A stretch of 18,790 bases of DNA from an uncultured Collinsella sp. (lineage in GTDB: Bacteria; Actinomycetota; Coriobacteriia; Coriobacteriales; Coriobacteriaceae), in the NCBI GenBank assembly GCA_958418185.1, contig CATZEP010000016.1, forward strand, positions 1 to 18,790, read 5' to 3'. Shown here piece after piece: positions 6,863 through 14,683 of this stretch (its first letter is position 1; each line of letters begins with the position of its first letter). A model generated the notes under the pieces. It was given only the letters and a program-made list of their open reading frames with translations, was not told the DNA's origin and did no database searches. A program made the position numbers and the translations under genes.

Positions 6863-6952
6863 TGGCTTTGCTCTATGGCGACGCCGAAACAGTATCAGGC
6901 GGTACTCAACGGTATCAAAACGCGAGTTCAGAAGCCAGTTCCCGTTATTCCC
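6804..6952. repeat. Direct repeat copy B (~149 bp)
   Basis: This is the same-orientation partner of 4876-5020, lying 1.93 kb away. It begins AAAAAGAAAGCCTCCGAACC and ends TTATTCCCA, 30 nt beyond the stop codon of the LysR gene. On minus a frame EYRLILFRRRHRAKPSAK-stop precedes the terminator. Copy A has a 2-nt deletion in this stretch. Confidence 0.75.
6813..6838 (-). terminator. Intrinsic terminator in repeat B
   Basis: A perfect 11-bp stem GCCTCCGAACC/GGTTCGGAGGC surrounds the loop AGAA. On minus it is followed by TTTCTTTTTG. It sits about 145 nt after the LysR stop codon and should end that transcript. Confidence 0.85.
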
Positions 6953-6982
6953 ATAGGCATAAGCGCATCTGTTCGCGATTGC

Positions 6983-7882
6983 CTATCGATGCTCTGCCTC
7001 GAGCGCGGCAGACACCGCATCGAGGAACTCCCGCACATGGTCTGCGGGGTGCGACGAATGAAGCAGCCCGTAAGACACGAGACAGTCCCAATCGGTAGGG
7101 ACGGTTTTGAGCATGGGGTGGACGTTGGCCCACAACGGCAGCGTCGCAAGCGCGAGGTCCTCGTTCGCGCCGCGATTGAACACCTCCGCCCGATATTGCG
7201 GGAAGTCTACGAGCGCGATTTGAGGATGATGCAAGAGTATCTCGTCGCGCACGCGGTCGATTTCGGCGTTCCAGCCCCGGCGTATAAGCATAAGACTGTG
7301 ATTGTGGAGGTCGTCGAATGTGACGATGTCGCGTTTGGCGAGTTCGTTGTCGACGGGGACGGCGCACCAGAGCGGCTCGCGCGAAAGCTCGAGGCCCAGG
7401 CACCCGCGCTCTTTAAGAAAGGCATCGTCGAAAATCCCCGCCACGATATCCATGTCTTGCCCGAGGTTCGCCAAACCGCGTGCCGCCGAGGGTGTGTTTT
7501 CAAACGTGACCACCTGAAGGCTCATGCCAGGGCAACGTTCCTTCACCTTCGGCCACAGCTTCGTGAGCGGCGTGCTGGGCGTCATGAGCGACACTCCCAC
7601 GCGGATGATGCGCTTCTCTCCACGCTCGGCGACGCGGGCGCGTGCGATTGATTCTTGAGAGTACTGCACGATATGGCGGGCGTCGGCGAGCAGCGACCTG
7701 CCTGCTCGCGTAAGCGAAAGCCCCTGATGCGATCGGTGGAACAGCGTAAGGCCTAGCCGCGACTCCAGCAGGTTCATCTGCTTGATGACGGCCGTGGGCG
7801 TGATGAAGGACTCTTGTGCCGCCTTGGAGAAGCTGCCCGCCTCCGCCACGCGGATGAAAGTGTCAAGCTGTGGGTTGTACAT
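6983..7882 (-). CDS. LysR-type transcriptional regulator
   Basis: The 299-residue product has an N-terminal LysR winged helix-turn-helix (LDTFIRVAEAGSFSKAAQESFITPTAVIKQMNLLE, residues about 5-40, then GLTLFHRSHQGLSLTRAG) and a two-lobe effector domain (about 88-299, starting KRIIRVGVSLM). The ATG at 7882 is chosen because AGGAGG lies 4 nt before it. An upstream GTG at 7897 would overlap the ribosome binding site. It is divergent from the aldo/keto reductase operon, and a shared box (7909-7929) sits 27 nt before this start, so autorepression plus activation of the operon is expected. The same box recurs before two other units in this island. The inducer is unknown. Confidence 0.9.
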   Translation of the reverse strand: MYNPQLDTFIRVAEAGSFSKAAQESFITPTAVIKQMNLLESRLGLTLFHRSHQGLSLTRAGRSLLADARHIVQYSQESIARARVAERGEKRIIRVGVSLMTPSTPLTKLWPKVKERCPGMSLQVVTFENTPSAARGLANLGQDMDIVAGIFDDAFLKERGCLGLELSREPLWCAVPVDNELAKRDIVTFDDLHNHSLMLIRRGWNAEIDRVRDEILLHHPQIALVDFPQYRAEVFNRGANEDLALATLPLWANVHPMLKTVPTDWDCLVSYGLLHSSHPADHVREFLDAVSAALEAEHR

Positions 7883-7908
7883 CGATCCTCCTGTCACGCA
7901 TTATGTGC

Positions 7909-7978
7909 CGTATATACCCCATGGTTATATCCATCATTCCAACGTGAACTTCTCGCACGTCAGCAAACGCCGTAGCAT
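7909..7978 (+). promoter_or_regulatory. LysR box and activator-dependent promoter 1 (aldo/keto reductase operon)
   Basis: The box CGTATAT-ACCCC-ATG-GTTATA spans 7909-7929. After 20 nt come a weak -35 TTCTCG (7950-7955), a 17-nt spacer and a -10-like TAGCAT (7973-7978). The box contains TAACC-ATG-GGGTA on minus, which fits the LysR T-N11-A rule. It is centred near -65, where LysR recognition sites usually lie. The same layout occurs at 11901-11970 and 14869-14938. Confidence 0.75.
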
Positions 7979-8011
7979 TGCATTCGAAAAGTCACCATTA
8001 AGGAGGAGACC

Positions 8012-8860
8012 ATGGAGTATCTGAAGCTCAATAACGACGTAGAGATGCCCATCGAAGGTTTGGGCACCTTCCTCATGACCCCGGTCGAGGCCGAGGCGGC
8101 CGCAACCGCCGCGCTCGCGGCCGGCTACGAGCACATCGACACCGCCAACGCCTACATGAACGAGCGCGCCGTGGGCCGTGCCATCGCCAAGAGCGGCATC
8201 GCGCGCGACAAGATCTTCGTCTCCACCAAGCTCTGGCCGAGCGTCTACGACGCAGGCATGCCGGCGGTGGACGCCACGCTCCAGCGCCTGGGGCTCGACT
8301 ACGTCGACATGCTCATCCTGCACCAGCCGGTAGGCGACTACCTGGCCGCGTGGCGCACGATGGAGGAGGCGTACCGCGCGGGCAAGGTGCGCGCCCTCGG
8401 CCTCTCCAACTTCCCGCAAGACAAGATCACCGAGGTCATCGAGGTCGCCGACATCATGCCGCAGCTCGTGACCGTTGAGTGCCACCCCTATCACGCCCAG
8501 CGCGACCCGCGCGCCTACCTCGCGCCATACGGCACGGTGATCGAGGCGTGGTACCCGCTCGGCCACGGCGACAAAGGTCTTCTGGAGGAGCCCATCTTCG
8601 TCTCTCTCGCCGAGAAGTACGGCAAGACCCCGGCCCAGGTGATCCTGCGCTGGCACGTGCAGATGGGCACCTCCATCATCCCCGGCTCCAAGAACCCCGC
8701 CCACATCGCCGACAACGCGAACATCTTCGACTTCTCCCTCACCGAAGACGAGATGGCCGAGATTGCCAAGCTCGACGGGACCATGACCTACTACACCGCC
8801 ACTGAGGAAGCACTCGCGGGCTACCTGGCCATACACCCCGATTTCGACGCGCAGGAGTAG
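8012..8860 (+). CDS. Aldo/keto reductase (AKR5-like, 2,5-diketo-gluconate reductase type)
   Basis: The 282-residue product is a short aldo/keto reductase (TIM barrel, NADPH-dependent carbonyl reduction in the cytosol). The catalytic tetrad is complete: Asp43 and Tyr48 (HIDTANAYMNE), Lys73 (FVSTKLW) and His104 (MLILHQP). The cofactor segment IIPGSKNPAHIADN is near residue 218. Start MEYLKLNNDVEMP aligns with the family N-terminus and follows AAGGAGGAG. It is the first gene of a four-gene plus operon and is driven by promoter 1. It is close in sequence style to the reductase at 14971 but not a recent copy. Substrates are likely small aldehydes or ketones. Confidence 0.9.
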   Translation: MEYLKLNNDVEMPIEGLGTFLMTPVEAEAAATAALAAGYEHIDTANAYMNERAVGRAIAKSGIARDKIFVSTKLWPSVYDAGMPAVDATLQRLGLDYVDMLILHQPVGDYLAAWRTMEEAYRAGKVRALGLSNFPQDKITEVIEVADIMPQLVTVECHPYHAQRDPRAYLAPYGTVIEAWYPLGHGDKGLLEEPIFVSLAEKYGKTPAQVILRWHVQMGTSIIPGSKNPAHIADNANIFDFSLTEDEMAEIAKLDGTMTYYTATEEALAGYLAIHPDFDAQE

Positions 8861-8906
8861 CGCTCAGACGATAACGGACCAACCAAGCCGACGAAGGAGA
8901 TGCCCC

Positions 8907-9533
8907 ATGACCGCAAACCCGACCGTGACCAGAAGAAACTTCCTGCTCGGAGCCGCGCTGTGCGCAACGATGCTCTCCGGTTGCAGCCAGGGAGACGGCG
9001 ACCAAGCCGCCGCCGAGGACCAGCCCGCCGCCGCGCCCGCTGCAGGCGGCAACGTCCTCGTGGCCTACTACTCGGCACAGGGCCACACCGCTGCCGTAGC
9101 TCAGACCATCGCCGACGAGCTCGGCGCCGATCTCTTTGAAGTGACGCCTGCGGAGCCCTACTCCGACGATGACCTCGACTGGACCGACGACAGTAGCCGC
9201 GTGACCCGAGAGCACGAGGACGAGAGCCTGCGCGACGTCGAGCTTACGCAGGTCACGCCGAACGGCTGGGAGAACTACGACACCGTGCTCGTGGGGTACC
9301 CCATCTGGTGGGGCATCGCGGCCTGGCCCATCGACAACTTCATCTCAGGCAACGACTGGGACGGCAAGACGGTGGTCCCGTTCTGCACCTCTTCCTCCTC
9401 GGGTCTTGGCCGGAGCGGCGAGCTACTCGCCGAGGCCGCGGGCAGCGGGGAGTGGCAGGAGGGCCAGCGCTTCTCGTCCAGTGCGGACGAGTCCGGGGTT
9501 CGTGATTGGGTCGCCGGTCTCGGCCTGGCATAA
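8907..9533 (+). CDS. Exported flavodoxin, Tat lipoprotein
   Basis: The 208-residue product combines a Tat signal (TRRNFLLGAALCA), a lipobox LSGC with Cys26 as lipidation site, a short alanine/proline-rich linker, and a flavodoxin domain from about residue 49. The FMN loop is VLVAYYSAQGHTAAVA. The segment YDTVLVGYPIWWGIAAWPIDNFI and the SSSSGLGRSGE loop are typical of the flavodoxin_4 group. Tat export fits a protein that folds around FMN in the cytosol. It would be anchored outside the membrane and shuttle electrons or reduce quinones there. The ATG follows AAGGAG. The gap to the reductase upstream is 46 nt and to the ferredoxin gene downstream 42 nt, so they form one operon. Confidence 0.88.
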   Translation: MTANPTVTRRNFLLGAALCATMLSGCSQGDGDQAAAEDQPAAAPAAGGNVLVAYYSAQGHTAAVAQTIADELGADLFEVTPAEPYSDDDLDWTDDSSRVTREHEDESLRDVELTQVTPNGWENYDTVLVGYPIWWGIAAWPIDNFISGNDWDGKTVVPFCTSSSSGLGRSGELLAEAAGSGEWQEGQRFSSSADESGVRDWVAGLGLA

Positions 9534-9575
9534 GCAATTAGAGATGGCAGACCGCTGACAATCTGGGAGTTTCGA

Positions 9576-10370
9576 ATGATCCTATACTTCACCGGGACGG
9601 GCAACTGCCTCTACGTGGCGCGTGAGCTGGCCGCGGAGGGCGAGAAGGTCCTGAGCATCCCGCAGGAGCTGCGCCGCGAGGGCGAGCTCGCCTACGCGGA
9701 CGATGCGATTGGCATCGTGTACCCCATCTATGGGCACATGATGCCCGACATGGTGAAGACGTTCCTCGAGCGCGCGACGCTCGACACGCCCTACCTCTAC
9801 TTCGTTTGCACCTACGGCAACCGGCACGCCAACGCAGTCGAGCTGTGCCTGGAGGATGCGCGGGCGGCGGGACTCAACTCCGCCTACGTGACCACGCTCC
9901 TCATGGTAGACAACTGGCTGCCCAACTTCGACATGGACGAGCAACGCGCCCGCATCCCCGAGAAGAAGATAGGCGAGAATCTCGAGCGCATCCGCGCGGC
10001 CGTGTCCACGCGCCGCCGCTGGATCGAGCCGGTGACCGACGAGGACCGCGCGGCGCACGAGCAGTTCATGAGCCGGGGCTTGCGCTTCGAGCCGGCGGCG
10101 CTGGGCGGATTCCTGACCGTTGATTCCGAGAAGTGCATGGGATGCGGGGCGTGCGCAAAGGTGTGCCCGGCTGGCTGCATCGCGCTCGAGGGCGGTAAGG
10201 CCGTCCGTAACGCGCAGGCGGGCTTTGGCTGCAACGCCTGCCTCGCCTGCATGCACGCCTGCCCCGCGCACGCCATCACCTGCGCGGCGGGCGACAAGAA
10301 CCCCGCGGCGCGCTTCCGCAACGAACACGTGACCCTTGCCGAGCTGCAAGAGGCCAACAGCGGCCGCTGA
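9576..10370 (+). CDS. EFR1-family flavodoxin-ferredoxin fusion protein
   Basis: The 264-residue product starts with an FMN-binding flavodoxin domain (ILYFTGTGNCLYVARELA; IGIVYPIYGHMMPDMVKTFLE). It ends with a two-cluster ferredoxin domain: Cys187, 190, 193 and 197 (CMGCGACAKVCP), and Cys219, 222, 225 and 229 (CNACLACMHACP), enough for two [4Fe-4S] clusters. This is the EFR1 architecture widespread in anaerobes. It probably moves electrons between ferredoxin pools and flavin acceptors in the cytosol. No signal peptide. GGGAG lies 6 nt before the ATG. It sits between the exported flavodoxin and a lipoprotein hydrolase, suggesting it supplies electrons to partners in the same operon, which is inference. 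Confidence 0.9.
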   Translation: MILYFTGTGNCLYVARELAAEGEKVLSIPQELRREGELAYADDAIGIVYPIYGHMMPDMVKTFLERATLDTPYLYFVCTYGNRHANAVELCLEDARAAGLNSAYVTTLLMVDNWLPNFDMDEQRARIPEKKIGENLERIRAAVSTRRRWIEPVTDEDRAAHEQFMSRGLRFEPAALGGFLTVDSEKCMGCGACAKVCPAGCIALEGGKAVRNAQAGFGCNACLACMHACPAHAITCAAGDKNPAARFRNEHVTLAELQEANSGR

Positions 10371-10381
10371 TGCGCTTCTCG

Positions 10382-10411
10382 CCAAGCCGAAAGCCTGCGG
10401 CTTCGGCTTGG
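10382..10411. other. Intercistronic hairpin
   Basis: CCAAGCCGAAAGCC pairs with GGCTTCGGCTTGG around TGC with one bulged A, between the ferredoxin-fusion stop and the ATG at 10432. It has no T-tract and is not a standard terminator. It may tune expression or protect the upstream message. Confidence 0.5.
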
Positions 10412-10431
10412 TTCATTCAGAAAGAGGAGCT

Positions 10432-11340
10432 ATGCACGTGAGCCATCTTTCACGCAGGTCCTTTATCGAGGCTGCCGCGCTCGCTGCGGGCGGGCTGGTA
10501 CTCGGGGAAGGCCTGGTCGGCTGCGCGGATGTCCGTGAGCTTGGCGGCTACGTCCTCACGGAGGGGTCGCAGACAGACCGCGGCTTCGTCGTTGACGACG
10601 CCCTGCAGACGCCATCGGGCAGGACGCTGCACTTCTCGCTCCATGTGCCGGACTCCTACAACGGGTCCGTGCCCTATGCGCTCTACGTGGCCTGCCCCGG
10701 CTGGGAGGGGCTCTACTTCCAGTGCGTGGGGGCGAATCTTCGGGAGGACTACCCCTTCGTGGCGAACGACTACATCGCCGACATGATCGTGGCCTCGCCC
10801 CAGCTCGACGACTGGGACGAGCAATCGGCGTCAGACGTGGTGGAGCTCACCGAATGGCTGCTCGGCGCCTACAACATCGATGCGGACCACGTGTACCTGA
10901 GCGGATGCTCGGGCGGCGGCGAGACCATCTCCATCGTCTTGGGAACACGCCCCGAGCTCTACCGACGCGCGCTTCACACCATCTCGCGCTGGGACGGCGA
11001 CATCGAGACGCTCGCCGCAGCCGAGGTTCCCGTGTATATGGCTATCGGCGAGAACGACGACTATTACGGCTCCGGGCCCGCGCGCGAGGCGTACGAGGAG
11101 ATTCGCGCCGCCTATCGAGCTCGTGGGCTTTCCGAGGAGCGCATCAGCGAGCTGGTCGTGCTCGATGTCAAGCCCACGAGCTACTTCACCGAGCGGGGCT
11201 TTGCTGCGGACGCGGGCCAGCACGGGGCGGGCGGCTACCTCTTTGCCCATGACGAGGACATCATGGGATGGCTTTTCGCACTTCTGGGTGCCCTGCTCAT
11301 GCGGGTAGTCGTCCGCAGCGCCCGTCCGATCATACGCTAG
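10432..11340 (+). CDS. Exported alpha/beta hydrolase, Tat lipoprotein
   Basis: The ATG at 10432 follows AGAGGAG. The frame is open further upstream, but the Tat motif fixes the start. Of 302 residues, 1-31 are the signal (LSRRSFIEAAALAAGGLVLGEG, lipobox LVGC, Cys31). The mature part is an esterase/peptidase-like alpha/beta hydrolase (feruloyl-esterase-like or phospholipase/carboxylesterase style). It has the strand YALYVACPGWEG, nucleophile elbow YLSGCSGGGE with Ser160, acid region AIGENDDYYG, and candidate histidines near GQHGAGGYLFAHDED. It would act outside the membrane on an ester, peptide or glycoside-linked substrate. The last ~20 residues (LLMRVVVRSARPIIR) look like extension beyond the usual end. 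It is the last gene of the operon and is followed by the 11354-11387 terminator. Confidence 0.82.
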   Translation: MHVSHLSRRSFIEAAALAAGGLVLGEGLVGCADVRELGGYVLTEGSQTDRGFVVDDALQTPSGRTLHFSLHVPDSYNGSVPYALYVACPGWEGLYFQCVGANLREDYPFVANDYIADMIVASPQLDDWDEQSASDVVELTEWLLGAYNIDADHVYLSGCSGGGETISIVLGTRPELYRRALHTISRWDGDIETLAAAEVPVYMAIGENDDYYGSGPAREAYEEIRAAYRARGLSEERISELVVLDVKPTSYFTERGFAADAGQHGAGGYLFAHDEDIMGWLFALLGALLMRVVVRSARPIIR

Positions 11341-11353
11341 GCGAACGAAAAGG

Positions 11354-11387
11354 GGCGGTGGGCCTCCGTCTTCACGGGCCCACCGCC
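11354..11387. terminator. Terminator between convergent genes
   Basis: GGCGGTGGGCC and GGCCCACCGCC form a perfect 11-bp GC-rich stem. On minus it is followed by CCTTTTCG, so it chiefly ends the FMN-reductase gene at 11414-11863. It may also block the plus-strand operon. Confidence 0.8.
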
Positions 11388-11413
11388 GCCGAACTGGGTT
11401 ACGCAAGTCGGGA

Positions 11414-11863
11414 CTACGCGAGCTTCTTCGAGAGCGCCCTTGCCTCGTGCGTGTTGTCGACCATGCCGCCGTAGGTCATGCCGTAGAGCGCGGCGAAGCG
11501 CTTCATGGTGTACTCGCCCCAATCGAGCATCTCGCGCGTGGGCGCGCCACCTTGGAACACGAAATAGAGCGTCTTGCCGCTCATACTGCCCTCGCGCACC
11601 GGACCGTAGAAGCGGTCGAGCAGGTTGCGCAGCATGCCGGAGAGGCTGTGCCAGTAGACGGGCGACCCCACAACCAGGGTGTCCGCCGCCTCGATGCGCG
11701 CGAGCACGTCCTCGAAGTCATCGTCGCCGTAGCTCTGGCCGTAGCCGTAGACCTTGTGCTCGGCAAGATTCAGCTGCTCGTACGGGCGATCGCCGATGAG
11801 CTCGCGCGCCAGGCGTGCCGTGTTGCCATCCTTGTTGGGGCTTCCGTTGATGAAGAGAATCAT
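11414..11863 (-). CDS. NAD(P)H-dependent FMN reductase/flavodoxin-like protein
   Basis: The 149-residue product (ATG at 11863; AGGAG lies 8 nt upstream, whereas the GTG at 11872 is too close to it) belongs to the flavodoxin-like fold. The FMN phosphate loop is FINGSPNKDGNTARLA. The flavin-contacting stretch ADTLVVGSPVYWHSLSGMLRNLLDRFYG includes the typical P-x-Y-W, and a FVFQGGAP segment follows. It is cytosolic and short for the family but complete at both ends. It is transcribed alone from a promoter with the same LysR box as the two aldo/keto reductase operons, so it probably belongs to the same response. Quinone, azo or flavin reduction are plausible activities; the sequence does not discriminate. 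Confidence 0.88.
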   Translation of the reverse strand: MILFINGSPNKDGNTARLARELIGDRPYEQLNLAEHKVYGYGQSYGDDDFEDVLARIEAADTLVVGSPVYWHSLSGMLRNLLDRFYGPVREGSMSGKTLYFVFQGGAPTREMLDWGEYTMKRFAALYGMTYGGMVDNTHEARALSKKLA

Positions 11864-11900
11864 ACGTCTCACTCCTTACGTATTGTCTGATACCGCCTTT

Positions 11901-11970
11901 ACCATAGGCGTGAAAAGATCCGGCGAGAAGTTCCTGCTCGTAGGCAGCTTATAACCGTGGGGTGTGTACG
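11901..11970 (-). promoter_or_regulatory. LysR box and activator-dependent promoter 2 (FMN reductase gene)
   Basis: Read on minus, the box CGTACAC-ACCCC-ACG-GTTATA occupies 11970-11950. After 20 nt comes TTCTCG (11929-11924), then a 17-nt spacer and TATGGT (11906-11901). Box, spacings and orientation to the gene equal those at 7909-7978. GAACTTCTCGC overlapping the -35 is identical at the two loci. Confidence 0.75.
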
Positions 11971-11981
11971 TCTTGTCATCC

Positions 11982-12983
11982 TCATCGCTGCGCCTTCCAA
12001 AACGCGAGGGCATCGTCGATCCAGCCCTCTGCCACGGTGTCGACGCCCAGGCCAAAGCCGTGGCTCAGGCCTTCGTAAACATGAAACTCCGTGGGCACGC
12101 CCGTTGCTGAGAGCGCTTCGAGACGCGCCTGCATGGTGCGCCAGCTCGCGATGCCGTCGCGATCACCCACGCAGGCGTAGGTCGCGGGGTCGGCACCCGT
12201 CAGTTCGCTCATGCCGGTGTACTGCATGATGGCCGCCGCGGGCTGGGGCGTTCCTGCCGGCGCGCCAAAGGCGGCCGGGCCGTAGCCGCCGACCCATGCC
12301 GCCATGCGCGCACCGGCCGAGCCGCCCCACAGCGAATAGCCCGACGTGTCCACGCTGAGCTCGTCGGCGTGCTCGAAGATGAAGGAGACGGCGCGGGCCA
12401 AGTCCTCGCAGGCGAGCTGCGCGTCCGGCCGGTAGATGACCGCGAACCCGTTGACGCCGGAACGGGCCAGGTGCAGGCAGTGCGGGAAGGAGTCGTGCAT
12501 GGCAGCGACGTAGGCGAATCCGCCGCCCGCGCTTACCATGGCAAACGGTGCAGACGCGCCGCCCACTCCCTCGGCAGTGAAGCGGAAGAGCCCCGTGTTC
12601 GCGAGCGAGGGGTCGGCGGCCTTCTCGGCATCCGTGTAGATGTCGTAGAAGACCGTCCGTTCCGCTGCGCGCTCTGACAGCAGATAGCTGACGACATCGA
12701 CCGTGGTGCTCGTATGGATCTCCGAGTACCACGGCAGGCAAGCGGAAAGGTCGTCGAGCGCCATATCCTCCGTCGGCGGATGGAGCGTTGTGGGGAAGAG
12801 CAGCCGCCCGTAGCCATCGAACAAAGGGTTGTTGATGACGTCGTAGATGGGAGTGTCCGCCGTGACCGTGCCCGGAGCGGAGCCGCGCGCGACCCCGGCG
12901 GTCCCGTCCGACGAGCAGCCGGCAAGGCTGCCCGCAGCGGCCAACCACGCGGCAGCCTCCAGAAACGAACGGCGCGACATCAT
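11982..12983 (-). CDS. Exported alpha/beta hydrolase (esterase), Tat lipoprotein
   Basis: The 333-residue product starts MMSRRSFLEAAAWLAAAGSL with a twin-arginine motif and lipobox LAGC (Cys23), then a glycine/serine linker. The mature domain is an alpha/beta hydrolase of the hormone-sensitive-lipase/BD-FAE type. It has an oxyanion-like SAGGGFAYVAAMHDSF region, nucleophile elbow SLWGGSAGARMAAW with Ser222, and the histidine in GLSHGFGLG near the C-terminus. It is probably anchored outside the membrane and cleaves acetyl, feruloyl or other small esters. The ATG overlaps the stop codon of the RibD-like gene (ATGA), so translation is coupled. It is the third gene of a minus operon. A second Tat-lipoprotein hydrolase (10432) nearby belongs to another subfamily. 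Confidence 0.85.
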   Translation of the reverse strand: MMSRRSFLEAAAWLAAAGSLAGCSSDGTAGVARGSAPGTVTADTPIYDVINNPLFDGYGRLLFPTTLHPPTEDMALDDLSACLPWYSEIHTSTTVDVVSYLLSERAAERTVFYDIYTDAEKAADPSLANTGLFRFTAEGVGGASAPFAMVSAGGGFAYVAAMHDSFPHCLHLARSGVNGFAVIYRPDAQLACEDLARAVSFIFEHADELSVDTSGYSLWGGSAGARMAAWVGGYGPAAFGAPAGTPQPAAAIMQYTGMSELTGADPATYACVGDRDGIASWRTMQARLEALSATGVPTEFHVYEGLSHGFGLGVDTVAEGWIDDALAFWKAQR

Positions 12984-13687
12984 CGCTGCACTCGATAGAC
13001 GAGGTGGAGGCCATCGCCGGCAAGGCGCTCGACGCGCTCGAGCGAGAATGCGTGCGAACCGCCGGCTGAGCGAGGCATCTCGTCGAAGACGGAAGCCGTT
13101 TCGGGCTCCCCCGAGACCGTCGGGGAGAGAACGAGGCTCAGCTCGTCAAGCACGCCCGCGGCAAGAAACGACATGTCCGTCTTTCCGCCGCCGCACACGA
13201 GCAGGCGCTCGATGCCAAAAAGCTCGCGCAGCTTGCGCAGGGCAAGCGGGAGGTCTAGCCCGCGCGAGCCGGCAAGCACATATGAGACGCCGCGCTCTCG
13301 CAGATAGTCGCGATACGCCGGCGATGCCGCCTCGGTGAGGACCTCGATGACGTGCGCGTCCGCACGGCCGGTACGACGATAGGTCGCTGACTCCCATGCA
13401 ATATCCCCGGCGGGGTCGACGGAGACGTAGAACGATCGTTCGTCATGAGGCGCCACGAAGTCCCCCTTGGGCGCGCTCCCGTGGGTATCGAGCGCAAGGG
13501 GGCGCGACCCGACGAAGCCCTTCGTGGTCACGGCCCCGTACGCCACGACGTCCGCCCCGAACTCGACCTGCATGCGAGAGTACGCGGCGCGTGCGGGCGA
13601 GGCAGCGGGATTGAGCATGTACGCGCCGTCGATACGCCCGTTGAGCCCGGCAAAGACGTGACAGACGACATAGGGTCTAATGTTCAT
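12980..13687 (-). CDS. RibD C-terminal/dihydrofolate-reductase-like protein
   Basis: The 235-residue product matches the RibD_C family, NADPH-dependent reductases related to DHFR. It starts RPYVVCHVFAGLNGRIDG, followed by FGADVVAYGAVTTKGF, a central YVLAGSRGLDLPLALRKLRE segment, and LLVCGGGKTDMSFLAAGVLDELSLVLSPTVSG, the cofactor-binding and C-terminal motif. Stand-alone members outside riboflavin operons are common, with mostly unknown substrates. No other riboflavin gene is nearby, so this is not a riboflavin-synthesis locus. It starts 6 nt after the upstream aldo/keto reductase stop and overlaps the esterase start by 4 nt. It is cytosolic. Confidence 0.85.
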   Translation of the reverse strand: MNIRPYVVCHVFAGLNGRIDGAYMLNPAASPARAAYSRMQVEFGADVVAYGAVTTKGFVGSRPLALDTHGSAPKGDFVAPHDERSFYVSVDPAGDIAWESATYRRTGRADAHVIEVLTEAASPAYRDYLRERGVSYVLAGSRGLDLPLALRKLRELFGIERLLVCGGGKTDMSFLAAGVLDELSLVLSPTVSGEPETASVFDEMPRSAGGSHAFSLERVERLAGDGLHLVYRVQR

Positions 13688-13693
13688 GGCTCC

Positions 13694-14683
13694 CTACCTT
13701 ACCGTGTGCCCGCCGAAGACCATGAGGTCGAGTCCGTTGAGCAGCCCGTCGATCTTGGCAACTTCATCGTCGGTGAGCCCGACCTCGGCGGCGCCGAAGT
13801 TCTCGAGCAGTCGTTCGGGCTTGCGACTGCCCGGGATGGGGATGATATAGGGCTTCTTCTCGAGCATCCAGGAAAGGGAGACCTGTGCGGGCGTCGCCGC
13901 GTGCAGCTCAGCCAGCTCGCGAACGAACCGCATGATGGGCTCGGCGCGCCTTTCGCCTTCCTCCGTGTACTGCGGCATGCCATCGCGGTAGTCCTGGGCG
14001 CCCTCAAATCTGGTGTTGTGGCTGTACGCGCCCGTCAGAAAGCCGTTTGCCATGGGAGAGAAGGCCACGAAGGCCACGTTCAGCTCCTCGAGCACGGGGA
14101 ACAGGGATTCGTTCCAGCGCGCCATCATGGAGTAGCGGTTCTGGACGGCGGAGACGGGGCACACCGCATCGGCGCGACGCAGGTACTCCTCCGTCGCCTC
14201 GGAGATTCCCCAGGCGCGGATCTTACCTTCCTTGATGAGGTCTGCCATGGTGCCTGCAACGACCTCGGGCTCGACCTTTGGGTCGATTCGGTGCTGGTAG
14301 TAGAGGTCGATGTGGTCGGTGCGCAGCCGGCGCAGACTCTTCTCCACCGAGATACGGATAACCTCGGGGCGCGAGTCCACGAGGATGGTCTTGTCCGGGG
14401 CGTGCGTGACGCCGAACTTGGTGGCAATGACAACCTCGTCGCGCACGGGCGCGAGCGCCTTGCCCACCACGTCCTCGTTGTGCGCCTCGGTCCCGTCGGC
14501 GCACGTGCCAACGTAGCACTCCGCCGTGTCAAAGAAGGTATAGCCCATCTCGTGGGCCTGACGGACGACGCTCACGGCCTCGTCGTCGGGCATCGGGTCT
14601 CCGCTCGCGTGCGTGATTCCCATGCAGCCCATGCCGAGCGGGCTGACTTCGATGCCGCTCTTTCCCAAAACGCGCTTGTCCAT
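13694..14683 (-). CDS. Aldo/keto reductase (AKR11/AKR13-like)
   Basis: The 329-residue product is a long aldo/keto reductase starting MDKRVLGKSGIEVSPLGMGCMG, typical of the YakC/IolS-like branch. The tetrad is complete: Asp52, Tyr57 (FFDTAECY), Lys89 (VIATKFGV) and His131 (LYYQHRIDP). The cofactor segment PIPGSRKPERLLEN is near residue 275. The start follows GGGAG 7 nt upstream. It leads a three-gene minus operon with the RibD-like and lipoprotein-esterase genes and is divergent from the aldo/keto reductase at 14971. Unlike the three promoters listed, no full LysR box with matching spacing is seen in front of it, only the palindrome at 14857-14868, so its control may differ. Confidence 0.9.
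   Translation of the reverse strand: MDKRVLGKSGIEVSPLGMGCMGITHASGDPMPDDEAVSVVRQAHEMGYTFFDTAECYVGTCADGTEAHNEDVVGKALAPVRDEVVIATKFGVTHAPDKTILVDSRPEVIRISVEKSLRRLRTDHIDLYYQHRIDPKVEPEVVAGTMADLIKEGKIRAWGISEATEEYLRRADAVCPVSAVQNRYSMMARWNESLFPVLEELNVAFVAFSPMANGFLTGAYSHNTRFEGAQDYRDGMPQYTEEGERRAEPIMRFVRELAELHAATPAQVSLSWMLEKKPYIIPIPGSRKPERLLENFGAAEVGLTDDEVAKIDGLLNGLDLMVFGGHTVR

Noticed and set aside
7910..7929. ATATACCCCATGGTTATAT considered as a plain -10 or a start codon context
   Set aside because: The ATG inside lacks a ribosome binding site, and the pattern recurs at two other promoters in a way that fits an operator.
7934..8836. 300-codon minus-strand open frame
   Set aside because: Antisense to the aldo/keto reductase at 8012, rich in H, G, V and R as expected for a shadow, and it would cover promoter 1.
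9582..10385. 267-codon minus-strand open frame
   Set aside because: Antisense to the EFR1 protein with its nine well-placed cysteines.
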